Source of the DNA: Apis mellifera
Taxonomy: Eukaryota; Arthropoda; Insecta; Hymenoptera; Apidae
Assembly (NCBI RefSeq): GCF_003254395.2
Contig: NC_037647.1
Location: 5,134,752 to 5,198,751 of the forward strand
Direction: 5' to 3'
DNA length: 64,000 nt
Within the stretch, counting starts at the first letter, position 1. Each line of letters opens with the position of its first letter. Under the pieces are notes generated by a model. That model did no database searches. It was not told the DNA's origin and saw only the letters and a program-made list of their open reading frames with translations. The translations under genes and the position numbers were made by a program. Shown here piece after piece: positions 36,005 to 49,711 of this stretch.

Positions 36005-36630
36005 AAGTTATTATGAAGAATAAGAAACTAAGTTAATAATGTTTAAACTTGTTAATGAATGATGGCCAACTTAGTATAGCAAAAGTAACTAGGATAAAAT
36101 TAGGATTAAGGAACAAATTTATCATTCCTATATTATAAATTATAGGTATACGTGGAAATGATGATGGATTTCTAATTTCTTTCCTTTTCTATTTCTCGGT
36201 TATTCTTGTAAGAACGTAAGAACGAAGAAAATCGTTGTTTGCTCGTAATGGAGTTCGAAACGATCGAGACGATCGAATGGTTAATAGAGCAACATGGATG
36301 TTGAGAGTTTAAGAAACCAGAAGCCAAGACTTCCTTTTTTTGCCGCTTGCTTTGCAGTTTCCGATTACATAAAAGTAAATTGATGCATTATCGTATATTA
36401 GGAAAATATTTTTGTATTTTTAGAAATTTCTCTTATGATGTAATTTCTTTCCTTTTTTTTTCTTCTTCTTTGGAGAGATGATGTAACGTTAAGATTAATG
36501 GTTAGAAATCCAAGCATTGGCATTTTGTTGTATGTATGCATCTACTTTATTGATCTATCTTACCAGAAATAGCTTCTGCTTCCTGGAAGTGTTTTTCAGT
36601 CTCATTCAATCTTTCGGTGCGTAATAATAT
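36005..36630. other. AT-rich stretch, no gene seen
   Basis: Probable intron. No supported feature. Confidence 0.55.
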
Positions 36631-36631
36631 A

Positions 36632-36831
36632 GTACAGGGTGTTAATGTATTCCTGGAGCATCAAAGAATTAATTCCAGGGATTAAAACAAACGCTTATAG
36701 TTTATACAAAAATATTAATTCAGGTTACTTATTAAAATTTAACTTTGCATTAGATGAAGCAAGATGGAGATAGAGATGGCGCTCTAATACAGTTATCTTC
36801 TATCCCTTTTCATCTAATGCAAATTTAAATT
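36632..36831. mobile_element. Hairpin repeat family, copy A (MITE-like)
   Basis: Arms 36,736-36,758 and 36,809-36,831 are reverse complements over 23 bp with a single mismatch. They include TTTGCATTAGATGAA and its exact complement. The inside holds GGAGATAGAGATGGCGCT. Upstream, TACAGGGTGTTA begins about 105 bp before the left arm, as in copy C, and a CA(A/G)GTTAC box lies between. The structure is that of a small non-autonomous element. No transposase is present and the family name is unknown to me. Confidence 0.6.
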
Positions 36832-36839
36832 ATCCTATA

Positions 36840-39800
36840 TATAAATTTCTACTTAAAATTTTTTTAACTTTTTCAAAATATATTTTAACATTTAACACAC
36901 ATATTTCATCAAACCTTTAAAAAATATACATATACTATTATCTTAACAAAAATATTTCGCAGATTATACCATTTAATATTCAATAATATTTTTTATCGGT
37001 TTTAACAAATTTGTCTTCAGTTTTACCATACGGTAAAAAGAAGCTAGATCTCACGTTTCGATCTCATTAAACGTCAAACCATATTATCGGCTGTTAATAA
37101 TGAGCAAGCTCATCGCTTTTTTTCCCTCGCCCCCTGTCGTATGGAAGATTTTTCTTGCGACGCCGTCCCCAATTCATCGACCGCTTTACGACCATCTTGA
37201 ATCAACCGAATTGTCCCGTTTAAATTCAATTGCCTCGATCTTGCCTGCGAAGACTTGCCTTATCCTGGCCAATTATCCGTTTTTGGTTTTAGCCTTCCTT
37301 TGACGATCCATCCTTCCTGCTTTTACTTATAAGACGAATGTTCGACAAAAAAATAATCGTTTTTTGCAATCGATATAAATGTATTACTGTGAACAATCTG
37401 TCCTTTCTTCCATTTGTCGCGATATAGTGTTTTATGTAATCTCTCTGTCAACTCGAGTCGTACCATGGATATAAAAATCGCGGGGAAAGGTAAAACTATA
37501 ACGAATAAATTGACGATGAACAATAATTTTTATTTTTTTTTAACAATATCTTTTAAAATTTATGTTGTTTTCGTGTATATAGGATGGGATGACTCGCAAT
37601 TGGAATCAGTTATCTCGAGAATGATAAATAGAAAAAGAGAAAATAATTGAAAAGTGTAGGAGAGTTTATTTTTGTACAAATTTATATTTTTATTTTAACA
37701 TCAGTGTAATGTTTTCTTCTAAAATGAATCATATATTTGTTTTATAGATTCTTTATGATTTTATCAATGTATTTTATTGCAATACTTTTAATTTTTAAAA
37801 AATAGAAGAAGATTGATCGCAAACGATGTAATAATTCAAATAGCAAAAATTCAATTCTTTTAATTAAATTTAACTTTTTCTTCTAGGTTCAAAAAAATCG
37901 AAACGATTCATAGAGGAAGAAAAAGCTTCGTTTTTCCTTCCTTTCGAACGAGAAATAAAATGAGGCGAGTAAGTTGGTTCGCTGGAAAGCTGGATTGATT
38001 TCGTCTGGACGCAGTTACGTTTAAAGCCGCTTCACTCTGCGGACAACGTGTCCAATTGTTAAGTGACAAGTGGGTTAAGGGGTCTGCGGCTTAATTGCCA
38101 CCATTTTTATCATTTTTTTAATTGAGCGAACCGGAGTTCCTTTAATTACACACGTGCACCGAGAAAGCTATCCCGCGTTACGTACTTCTCTTTGTGCCGA
38201 TATTCTTTTTTCTTCTTTCATTTTCTCTTCAGTCTCGTTGATTGATGAATAGAAGAATTATTTTCTTCTCTTATTTTTCCTCTTGTTCCCTCGTTTCGAT
38301 CATTTTCGAGCATTGTTAAACGATGATTGTTGTAAAAAATAGAATATTCTTTCAAAAAACCGATCTTAGGTATTCAAAAATTTATTCCTTCAAGTGTAGG
38401 TTTCGATAAATATCAGCCACTAAATTGGCTACAATATTTTTTTATCGAGGAGTTAAAATTTTGAAAGATCACTATCCATTTCAATAATCACTTTTATTTA
38501 TTTAAAAAAAAATATATATAGGAACAAGTAACCACTTGCGAGAAACATAACGAAGAATGAGACACCTAGCGACAAAGAATCGAACTATCATCAAATTTCA
38601 TATTCATCAAAGAACATAACCTAATTCATCTTCACGGAATATCATTCGAGAATTCGAAGATAGAGACTCGAAAAATCGTGTCGTCGCAGAAGAGAAAAAA
38701 AATTCTTCGCAACAGTCGACGAACAATCGAAGCAGAAAGCATACTTCTAGAAAGAAAGAATCTAAGAAACGAAGAAGAGAAGAGATGGAAGGCAAGAGGA
38801 GGTCGGAACAGTCTCGTGCAATTAGTAATTACCGACCACGGGTTGAAATTACGTCCGTGAAGAATCGAAATACGAAGAATTTGAAGCGAAAAAGGAAGAA
38901 GCTTGATGTTTAAATCAAGAAACGAAGAAACTTTTCTACGCGTCACGTCTGCATGTCGGTCAAGGTGACAACGATCGATCCAAATTTTATTTCGAGCTCA
39001 TCTTTTTTCTCTTCTTCTTTTTCTTCTTCTTCTTCTTTTTCTGTCGGACCGGCACATCCGGTTACGAATATGCGTTTTTTGCGAGATTCTTTTTTTTTTG
39101 GAGAGGAAGAAGTAAGTAGGTAGATGGAGGATCGAGATTGAAATGCTGTCACGTTTAATGAGGGATTAATTAGTCCGATCGTTAAAATAAGTGGTCTCTG
39201 AAATTTTTTGCACAGAGGGTGGTTATAGAGAGCTCTCTCTCTCCTTCGATTTTATATTTATTATGCTTCTTAAAAAGTATTTGCCGTGGGATGAATTAAT
39301 ATGTGGTCCAGGCAATTTTAGAAAGTTATTTTTAATTGTGATTGTAGGAATTATTAATTTGATGCAGGGTTATTTTTATAAAAAGATGATTCGTACAAAA
39401 AATTTTTGATAATCTGATAGGATAGATTACATTCCTCCGATTCGATATTATAATTCATTAAAAGATAATAATATTCGTGTTAAAAATGAAGAATTAAAAA
39501 ATTGTCAAACTTTATCGATACTTAGTTTCGATTCAAAAAATTCATCAAAATACTTTTTAACAATTTAAGATGAATGAATAAATTTTATTAATTCCGGTTT
39601 GTAAGAATAATTTTATTAAATAATTTTATTAAATCATTAAACTGTTTAAAATAAAATATTTAACATATAAAATCTCGAACATATAAAATATCTCAATTCG
39701 TAATTTTAACTTCTATAGCCGCATAAATATATTTATATAGATCAGGCAATAATAATCGAACGAGGAAACTTCGAATCCGGATCTCTCTCGACTCTCGTAA

Positions 39801-42410
39801 AACGATCGCTTCGATTAAATTACTCTCGATCTGCCATTTAATTTTTTTCTTCCTTTAAGTGTCACAATCGTAATATCTATCGTCAAAGCGATAAAATATT
39901 TAACGAGATCGTAATACTATCGGTATTATCATCTTGGATATATGTTTTATTCGCCACGATAAAATAAATCATCTGACACGTTCGAGAATATCGAGAATAC
40001 GATTTCGAAAGGTTGTAACACAACTTCTTTTTTTTTTCTTTTTTTTTTTACATATCATTTTTATTCCTTCGATAATAAAAAAGGAAAAAGCAAGCATTTT
40101 CTATTTAATCAATGCTTTGCAATATATAAGGTATGGATACGTATATCGATTGTAACTTGCAAAGAAAAAAAAGAAAAAAAAAAATGAAAGTGGATTTTCG
40201 TTTTAAACGATTTTAAATTGTGTTAAGGACAGGTTACAGCTTTACTCTATCGAGGTATATCGAGACTATAATTAATATAGAAAGAAAATATAACGTTTCG
40301 ATTGCTAAGAGAGAGAATTAATCGATCTTTAAATGTTAATCGTAGATTGAATGTTGCAATTTTTCGCAACACTGCATAATGATGCAGTTATACTTGAATA
40401 GAATTCAAATATTCAAAATTTTAAATCGATCAAAATGCGTTTAAAACAATACGATAAGAAAAAGATGTTTCTATTTTCGATACTTTATTTTCTTTCTATG
40501 AGAAGCTATAATTAAAATATTCAATTGGAGTGAAAAAAAGAAAAAAAATATCAACCTTTTAAGGCCACTTCTTCGAGCGAATATCACATCAACCATGACA
40601 CTCGTTTTTTTTTTTTTTTACCCTATCCACACTCTGTCCAACTTCAACGATTCGACCTTCGTTTTTCTTCCTTTCACCATTCTTTCTATTCATCATTCTT
40701 CTTTCTGCCTCTGCAATTTATTCTCGTGCAACAATCTAATCTACCGCATTTCTTTATTAATTCTTATTTCGTTTGCATTTATCAAGTTGTAAAGGGAATA
40801 AATGATATCATTATGAAACGAGTAAGTTGCATAACGAACTTGTATCCAACCTTACATATTTTATTTCCTGAATGCGACCTTTTGTTTGTTAACAGGTGAT
40901 AGAAAACGTGATGGATAAAATATTCGAATAAAAACAAATAGAAAGACGTTCGAAGATTTTACCATTTTCCATTATTTTGCAATCGACCTTCATTTTCCAT
41001 TATCTCTAAACATTCGTATACCAGCTCTATTAAAGAATGAAGAGAAAATATTTATATACAAAATGGAAAATTTTAATCCATTTCGTAACAATAATTCTAA
41101 TATTTACTACGAAAGAAATTATCTTTAAAAAAAAATCCTAAAATTCTTTTCACGCAATTCTCGACGCAAGAACAAAAAAAAAACAAACAAACAACGAGAA
41201 GAATTAGAAAAATGGAAAAGTCAGAATATAGAAGATCGGTTGAAAGAATTGCATCAGCGAAGAATGCTGCACATCTTCATAGTTCGTAATCGAGGCAGTG
41301 AGGAGAAATCTTTTGCTATACAATGTATCCGTTGTTTATCAACAATCAACGACCATATTCAAGGAACGGTTTACACGTAATTAACAGGCTGGCCTTTACA
41401 GGCGTCGCGTTGCGTCACTGACACTGACTGCCAGCTAGACAACGTTGACATTGACACACGTCGCAATTTCAAAGTCAGATCCGTCAGGATCGTTCGGAAT
41501 ATGCCGTGAGAGTTCCTTTTTTTTTTTTTTTTCTCTTTTCTTTTCTTTTTTTCACGCAATCGAATACCTTGAAGAACGACGTCTACGAGAAAATAATGGG
41601 GATATATATATATACAGAGAGAGAGAGAGAGAGAGAAGGAACGAATATTGAAGGCAGTGTAATGGGAGTGAGAAAGAGAGAGAGAGAAAATTGCAACGAG
41701 TTTTTGTTCAACGAGAGAATAATCGAAGAAGGAAGTGTGCTGAAACGGTGAACGGTGGACAAAAGTTGTTTTTGAATGGTTGGATAAATGAAAGGCGACG
41801 ATACAGTGGTTCTTTCTTTTTTTTTTTTTTTCTTTCTTTTTTCTCAGAGGCTCACTTTGAGGAAGAAACCGCGAGTCGAGGTTGTAATTTGGTATTGTCA
41901 TTTGAATCGAAGATATTTGAGTTTCTGAGAATTGTGGAATTTTTCTTTATTTATTTATTGGAAAAGAGACTTTATAATTGATAATTATTGAAATGTTAAT
42001 TTAATGATGAAGATATTATTTATACAATGTATCTAATACAGTGCAAATAATAATAATACAATTAAGTTACATAAATAAAATACAGTAAAAGAAGAGGAAA
42101 GCTACAATATACAAATGACAATAATTTAATATAATATTTTAAAGAATGAATTTATTTGTATCAAAGAAAATAGAAGAAGAGACAAGATAAATAGAGGAGG
42201 TATTTATAAAAAATTATAAATACGATTTTAAAATAGCATTTTTTTATTAATTAACATTTGTTCTCCAATCTAATCACATCTTTATAAAAAAAACAAAAAT
42301 ATGAGCATTTAAAATTCACTATTATCTTTTTCACGAAGTTATTATAATATCAACAAGGATGCAAAACTATTAACTCGTATAATAAATCTTCCAAACAAAC
42401 ACAAACTCAA
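36840..42410. other. Intron or intergenic sequence, no gene supported
   Basis: Mostly AT-rich, with weak islands at about 37,080-37,290, 37,975-38,200 and 41,370-41,510. Low-complexity runs include (CTT)n at about 39,009-39,039, poly-T at about 40,605-40,619 and 41,517-41,532, and GA at about 41,617-41,636. Frames up to 176 codons (41,371-41,901 minus) are built from these runs and look non-coding. Confidence 0.5.
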
Positions 42411-42520
42411 AGCTAAATGCCAATATCGAGGACCACGATCATCATTGCTGCCTTTTACTCAACATCCAAGTTCAACATCCCAGTGAAAGTGACCTTTGAC
42501 CGTCTCGTGATCGCATCTCG
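42411..42520. promoter_or_regulatory. DR1-like nuclear receptor site in a short island
   Basis: TGACCTTTGACC (42,490-42,501) is a direct repeat of TGACC-type half sites with one base between, the DR1 form bound by HNF4 and RXR/USP-class receptors. A similar TGACCTTTGAAC occurs at 63,091. This is a motif match only. Confidence 0.3.
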
Positions 42521-42524
42521 ACAA

Positions 42525-44220
42525 AGAGCAAACTCTCTCAAAAAGAAAAAAAGAAAAAAAGAAAAAACAGAAAAAGAAAAGAGAAAGAAAAATCTAATCA
42601 AACGAAAGTTAATTTCTTTTGATTAGAAAAACAATAAGACGAAGATTGTTTACATTTACGATTTTAATCAAAGCAAAGAAGAGGGAAATAGAGATGTTTC
42701 AGATCGGGAAAATAATCGGGAACGAAGGAAAGTAGAGAGGCAGGGCGAAGTGACAGGTTGCAAACATGGCAAGACCTGTGTTATAGATCGTCGATCTATA
42801 AGGCAACAGTCTTGTATCTACAGTCGATTTCTACAGAGATCTTAAAGATAAAGGAACTTAAACGATACAAATTTTTGTTCCTCCTCAGGGGAGAGAGAAA
42901 GTTGCCGCTTAATCAACTTCGAGGAATATCATATCTGGTATTTAACTGCATAAGGATCTTCAGGAAGAAGGACAGAAATTCTTAGAATCGTATAAAATGT
43001 GACGATCGTTATTCTACAGGAAATTGATTTGATTAAGCTAAGGGGTTAAGCAAAGAAGAAAAAGAAGAAGAAGAAAAAGGCACAGTGATTAATCCTTAAT
43101 TGGCGACGTGTGTATTATTTACGACTAGGTAGAAAGTAAGTAGGTATTTAAGATGACGATTTTTCATGACAGGTTACTACTTCGGTGTTTCTTTCTCTCC
43201 AATGATTTGTTATTTGCGAAGCAGTCTTGGACAGCGGTGTTATATTAATTTCCTTTTTTTAATTCCTCTCTTACTTTTTTTGTATGAATCTTTATCTCTT
43301 TGTATCTTCGTCTCTTTAACTTTCTTCGTTTCTTCCACACTCGATTAATCCCTAACGAGAGAGAGAGAGAGAAAATGCAAGACAGAAGAAATCAATCTAG
43401 ATCCATTCTCGTTGAAAAAAAAAAAAGGAAAAAAGTAATTCTCCAATGATGAAATTTCAAGAGGAATGAAAGGATTGGAAGGTTGAAAAAGAAAATTTCA
43501 AATTTCTACAAAATCATCTCGAAACGTGACTACGATAACCTTGATGAATAATTCGAACGTGACTGTTTATAGTTGTTATCCTGTCAATCAAATTATAAAA
43601 AGAAGAAAAAACCCGGAATCGAAAAGAAAGGAAGAAAGAGAGGGGGGAGAGGATGTAATGGAAAAATGTAAAGAATAAAAAAAGAGTTAAAGTCATTCGA
43701 TCAGGTGAAATCGAGAATGAAGCCATAGAAACCTTCGAACGTATTATTACGGAGTATAAAGTGGCTCGTAAAAATTTGCCAATTCTTGGCCAATTCTTAA
43801 GGGGGCGAACGAAGAAGAGAGGAAGTCGTCTTTATCTTCTCCCCCTCCACGATTTCTTCTTTTTATCATCTCCAAAAAATTTTCCTAACTTAAAATATTA
43901 TAACACGTATCATATCGTAAAATTTTGAAATCCCTCTCCCCCAATTTACGATCCCCAAATAAATTTTTATCTTCTCAATATTTTTGCAGCGCAAAAGATA
44001 TATTTCGATATCCAAATTACGACGCTGCTCGTTGCTAAATGATTCGCTTAATTTTCGTTTCCACGATGCGAAATTCCAAAAAACTTATTCCCATTAATAA
44101 CACGCGTCTCAAAATCGGGACAACTTTTAAAAAGAAAGCAGAGCGCAAAAAAAAAAAAAGATGATTGAACCACACATATATATATATAGCAATATATGAT
44201 GTGCATACGTACACGCAAGC
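42525..44220. other. A-rich intron-like stretch, no gene seen
   Basis: A/G-rich low-complexity DNA with (GAA)n-like runs at about 42,540-42,600 and 43,055-43,080 and GA at about 43,359-43,373. No supported gene. Confidence 0.55.
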
Positions 44221-44224
44221 TTCT

Positions 44225-44695
44225 AAAAGCAGATGACTTTCCAGAAGAGTAAACGCCGGTGTACAAGCGTGTGCACGCACGCATAAAAGATGGGAAAGGC
44301 GTATGTTCCGTGTATGTTTCACCGCCGACTTCGATTTCACCTTGTTCCGAAGTCCTTTGACCCCGTGGAACGCGTTTGTAACGCGCGACATAACGCTACC
44401 TTGTAGCGATAAATTAGATCGTGCGCTCGTGCCGCGTTTACGGACAGTTTATTTTTTTTCTTTTTTTCCTTTTTTTTTTTTTTTTTTTTTTTGCTTCACG
44501 AACACGCTTCCTCGTCGAACCTGCTCCGGGAGGAAAGTAAAGCGTTTTTGGCATTCGCAACGCGCTGTTGGACGGATTTAAAGTAACGAGTAAAATTTAC
44601 ATTAGGGTGTTTAACACCGTTGGATGGCAGAGGTCTCGGATAGCGAGGCTCGACGGTGGCGCCACAGAGGTCACTGGTGGTACTCTCTATCGGAA
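44225..44695. promoter_or_regulatory. CpG-rich island split by a long poly-T tract
   Basis: CpG-rich blocks (TGTGCACGCACGCA, TCGTGCCGCGTTTACGGACAG, CGACGGTGGCGCCACAGAGG) lie on both sides of a T-run at about 44,470-44,492. ACGGTGGCGCCACAG (44,652-44,666) holds the palindrome GTGGCGCCAC, and the GGTGGCGC core resembles insect CTCF sites. No convincing reading frame was found. Confidence 0.35.
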
Positions 44696-44699
44696 TTAA

Positions 44700-46540
44700 T
44701 TAAAGAGTTATGATAATTTAAAATGGAAAGTTGTGATTATGATTTTTTTTTTTATATTTGCAGGAAGATGGGGATAATAAATGGGAAGAATTTAATTTTT
44801 GCAATAGATGAAAGGAAACGAGGATAATTGATTGAAATTCTTAATGAAATTAAGGATATTTTTGTTTTAAAATACCACGAATATATTAATACTTTGGATA
44901 TATTGAAATATGAGTAAAATGATCGTTCTGTTACAAATATATTCCTTGCGTAATATTTATTACACGATTAATTATGCAAAGTATGTTTTTCCATTTATTC
45001 CGTTAATAAAAAAATGAAGTTCAAGATCTTCGTTTTTACCTCTACGAGTTTACTTGTGAAACTTGATCAAGGTAATCAATATATCCGTGGAATTTATCAA
45101 CAAAATAGAAATCAATTCTAAAGCAGAGAAAAAATATTGACGTTTATTTATTTGTTATGTTAATAATTTAATTTAATTTCGACAGAGACAGAGTAAAAAG
45201 AGTAGAACCAAAAAAAACTTTTTGCCTCTTCCTCTCATCTTTAACCCAATTCAAGTATTATTGTCCTTCGAGTTAAATCCATTCTCTTAACATTACTTTT
45301 CATAATCATAGTTTCCATGTTCCATAACACTCGACCTATTAATTCCTGTCCAAACTGTACGTGAGAAAACATAATTCTTGCGCGGACGCGATGATTTCTC
45401 TTAACCGTGACGTTTAGAGATGAGTCAGTAACCATATCATCCATAAGATTCATCCATGAGACCAAGCTTATATGCATAGATCAAGATCTAACTCAAGGGC
45501 GAGAAACAGGGAAGGGGGGAGGGAAAAAAGGCTGTCGTTCTCTCTTTCACTTTTATTACTCATTTCTATTTCCAGAAATAGAAAATTCACTTCTTTTTCT
45601 TCCCTCGTGCTTACAATTGTTAATTTGCAATTGTTATGGCATATCCATTTCACAAAAAAAAATAATGTGAACACGTTAGCATCACGCGTTATAAAGATCG
45701 TTATCGATTTTACATTAAAACTAACATCAAAGATATGATCTTTATTTACAGTGATTACCTGATGTTGATCGTCAGTTCTGATTGTTGTGGGATTATATTT
45801 CAATTTTAGTTACATGTTTCAATCCTTGTAAAGTGATTTCTAGAAGGCTTGATTCGTTTTAATACAAAAATTTTTTTTTATAAGATCTTTCAAAGTTGCT
45901 ATATATACCATATTTAGTTCAGATCAATGCATAAATTAATTTATGCAACTTGTCATCAACATCATGGAATGATACGTATTTTTGTTAGTTATTTTTATTA
46001 AATAATGCAAAAATAATTTAATATAATTATAAATATTTCAGTATATAAAAGATGATTTTTTTCTAAATTATCCTTCTAATAATAAATAATAATTTACTCT
46101 CAAATTTTATCATTTAAAATCAAATACATTTCAATAAAAAAAAACACACGAAGTAGCAACTTCATTCCTGTACTCAAAACAATAATAATAACAATAACAA
46201 TGCGATCAACAATGTGATACAAGAAAACCAGAGCGCGAGAATGATTCATCACCGTGGTACAAAGTCTGAAAATAGCTAGTATGTAGATCAAAATCTAACG
46301 GTGTCGTTTCGCCACCGGCAAAAACAAAGGCGAAGAATCGAGCAAACAAATTCCGACACAGCTGTGGTCTCTCGAGGAAACTTGGAGAGAGGGCAACGAA
46401 AAAAATGAAGGCGAAGAAAGGAAAATCGGTTCTTCTAGGGCTGCCAGGCAATTAAGTGTATCCCAACGTGTGTACAAGGATTTTTGCGAATGATTCTTCC
46501 TAACTGACCGTTAGAAAGAATTGTTGGAAAGAATTCGCGG
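44700..46540. other. AT-rich stretch, no gene supported
   Basis: The small frames at 45,241-45,803 lie in slightly GC-richer DNA but show no family features. The stretch 46,290-46,540 is of mixed composition. Nothing else recognised. Confidence 0.5.
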
Positions 46541-46554
46541 AACGCTCCACATCC

Positions 46555-46785
46555 TTTGAAGCGTTTTGTCGCGATCGCCGCGTTTGTCACGGTTTGCTAC
46601 GGTTTGTCGAGCGTCTCGGAAACGGCAATTATCAGGTCACACCGGCGACGCTGTTTTTCGAATTAAATGCCCTCGTTCAAAAGGCATTAACCGTGCTTTT
46701 TCGCTTGCGAGCCGAGCACGTAGAGATTTCTCTTGTATCGTTCAAGTCGAGTCGTTTGAAATCACAAGTTAAACTTGTCTAAAGT
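46555..46785. promoter_or_regulatory. CpG-rich island with triplicated GTTTG motif
   Basis: The start has three closely spaced similar blocks: CGCGTTTGTCA, CGGTTTGCTA and CGGTTTGTCG (about 46,578-46,610). Frames of 62-68 codons are open on the + strand without recognisable features. The next kilobase is the 46.8-kb tandem array, so the island abuts an array as at 28.26 and 32.04 kb. Confidence 0.35.
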
Positions 46786-46794
46786 AGAAATCGA

Positions 46795-47490
46795 ATATAC
46801 AAGAAAAAGTTATGAGTTGGATTGAATTGACAAAACGAAATATTTTGTAAGGAGTTTGTGACGTAAAGGAAATTTAATATTTGACAAGGTTTGCTCATCA
46901 ATATTTCGAGTGTAATTGATAAAATGATTTGAAGTCATTTAAAACTGTTTAAAGTGTTGTATGTAAAGAAAAGTGAGTTATGAATTGGAATGAATTGATG
47001 GGCAAAAGAAAATGTTTGATAAAGAAGTTTGGTAAGAAATAAATGAAGTTTAATGTTTAACAAAGTTTGCTTACTAATATTTCGAGTGCAATTAATAAAA
47101 TAATGATTTGAAATCATTTAAAGTTGTCTAAAGTATTGTATGTAAAGAAAAGTGAGTTATGAATTGGAATGAATTGATGGACAAAAGGAAATATTTGATA
47201 AAGAAGTTTGTAACATAAAGGAGGTTTAATGTTTGACAAGGTTTGCTCATCAATATTTCGAGTGTAATTGATAAAATGATTTGAAGTCATTTATTGTCTA
47301 AAGTGTTGTATATAAAAGAAAGTGAGTTATGAATTGAAATAAATTGATGAACAAAAGGAAATGTTTGATAAAGAAGTTTGGTAAGAAACATTAAACGAAG
47401 TTTGATGTTTGACAAAGTTTGCTCACCAATATTTCGAGTGGAATTGATAAAATAATGATTTGAAATCGATTGAATCTTTTCAATTAAAAA
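46795..47490. repeat. Tandem array, four units of about 168-179 bp
   Basis: The block TATGA(A/G)TTG(G/A)A begins at 46,811, 46,979, 47,158 and 47,328. Shared further blocks are TTTGATAAAGAAGTTTG, GGTTTGCTCATCAATATTTCG, GTAATTGATAAAATGATTTG and AAGTCATTTA. Units differ by scattered substitutions and a few short indels (TAATGA inserted in the second and fourth). All are AT-rich. Confidence 0.92.
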
Positions 47491-47494
47491 ATTA

Positions 47495-49680
47495 TCTAAT
47501 ATAAGTATATAGATGAATCGAGGGTTTGCAAATGTTTATGTTGGTTTGACGAAGTTTGAACTTAAGTTAAGAAAGAGAGAATTTGAAATTTCCGAAAGTA
47601 TATTTGAATATATTTTATTTAAAAAATGTTTATCGTTTAAAATTAACAATAATTCAAGTGTAAAAATAAAAAATTTAGATAACGACAAAGAATATATCGC
47701 ATTTTATCGCAGATAAAGATAAGTAAAAAAAAAAGAAGCTGTTGAATATACAATAGAGAGGTTTCTCGGAATAATATTCGGAGTAGTATGAAACCAGCTG
47801 TTCATCATCACCTGGCTCGTTACAGGGATATTAAACGTATCTCTTAATTTACGAAGAAACAGGAGGCATCTTTGAAAGTCTTCTTCTTCTTCTTCTTCCT
47901 CGGAGAGCGCATTATTCCCTCGTGCTATAACTTACGCTGAAAGGAAAGTTTTAACGACTGCATCATCTGCATGTGGAAATACCAAGGTTCGCATAGTTTC
48001 AAGAGAATCTAACGCACTGAATCGTTATGCAGAAAACTGATAAATTGCGGATAATTAACGAGCATGGACTTGAAATCTTATTCTCGTTTTTGATGGTTAT
48101 TATTAACGCGGGCTTCGAGAGGATATTAAATTTCATTCCAATTAATCGACCATAAAGTTTGCAGAGATTGTATTATATGGAAGAAGAAAATTAAGATACA
48201 AGATTGTGCTAATTGTGCTCTTGGAATATTTCTTTTCTTAATTTAAATTCATAATTGAAATTTATATAACGAATATATATTTGTATTTATGCCGATTTTC
48301 TTCATATTTTCAATAATTACAATTACTCATAACACCGTTTAATTCAACGTTATAGAATCTAATAATTCCATCAAGTTTAGCTGCTCATGCTACGCGTAAT
48401 ATTCCATGCTCATCTAAACCTCTTCTTCCCAAAAGTATCACCTCGATTCAGTGAAAAGAAAAAATCACTAATACACCATTAAAAAGTAATATTTACGTTT
48501 TGAATCTCGTTATCTCGAACGATGGAATAATTGAAAGATTCGATTCAATCAGCAATACCATTCATCGTCCCTGTTATAATAGATTGGAAAGGTATGAAGG
48601 TTAGGAAAGTGGGTTCCGCATGAGCTATCAGCAATAAACCGTATTCACCAGGACGGACCTTCTGTGCTTCTTTTGCGGAATGGATAAAATCAACTGGCGA
48701 TCGTTTCGCGATCGTATCGTTGGAAGAAGGTGAGAAATAAATCTTGTGCAATAAACTACTTCGAGGCAAAAGAGATAATGGGGCGTTCGTTCATCGGGGT
48801 TGGAGCGCAATTAGCCTGTCTTAATCTTAGGCTTTATACGTAGGTTTTAGAAAAAAGAAAAAGAAAAAAAAAAAGGGAGAAAAATCGCGACACACGATCG
48901 ATTTCAAGAGGAACAATGGAGTGGACGATTAAGATCGAGAGATGAATGTTAAGGAATTCTGTTAAAAGATCGAGTTATGTATTTCTCGTGTGTGCAAGAT
49001 CCGTAATGGGATTGCGTTTCATTGTAATAAGGTTATTGTTTGCTGGAACGATCGTGAGGATATTACTAAATAAATGAGATAAATTCTTGATCCTTTCACG
49101 GTCCAACGTGTCAAGGATAACGATTAGAATTCGTATTTTTATTATGTTTAACCCTTTGAATCTCTTTAAAATTGTTAAAGAGAGATTATTTACCAAATAT
49201 ATAAAATGAAATCTTAAAATTATATTCTTGTTTAAGTATCTTATTCTTTAAATATTTTATTATTTGGATAATATTTTATTATTATTCTTATTTAAAATTG
49301 GATTTGATAATTGGCAAAATTTTTTATTTTATCTTCACCTGCACTCTGCACACGAATCATTATCAAATAAGGCCCCAAAAGATCTTGGATAAATGATAAT
49401 GATTCCATAAATAAGCATATGTTTTTATTGGCTCCTCTCCAGGTGCTAATTATACGATGATTCGTGGCTCTTGGATTAAATTGGCTGGACTCGTTCCGAA
49501 TTAAATTTGTTAATCGATATTCTATAATATGCATCACGAATGCATATGGGGTTATATGTAGTTTCTTTGACCATCTGCACGATAATATTTATCGAAAATT
49601 CAGGGAAAATAAACGACGAAAGTAAATTAATAAAATGATGAAAAGAGAAAAGGTCTGTATATTATTAAAAATTGAATAAG

Positions 49681-49711
<31 letters not shown>

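Noticed and set aside
41371..41901. 176-codon minus-strand frame
   Set aside because: Spans A-rich and GA-rich runs giving Lys- and Ser/Leu-rich text; no recognisable features.
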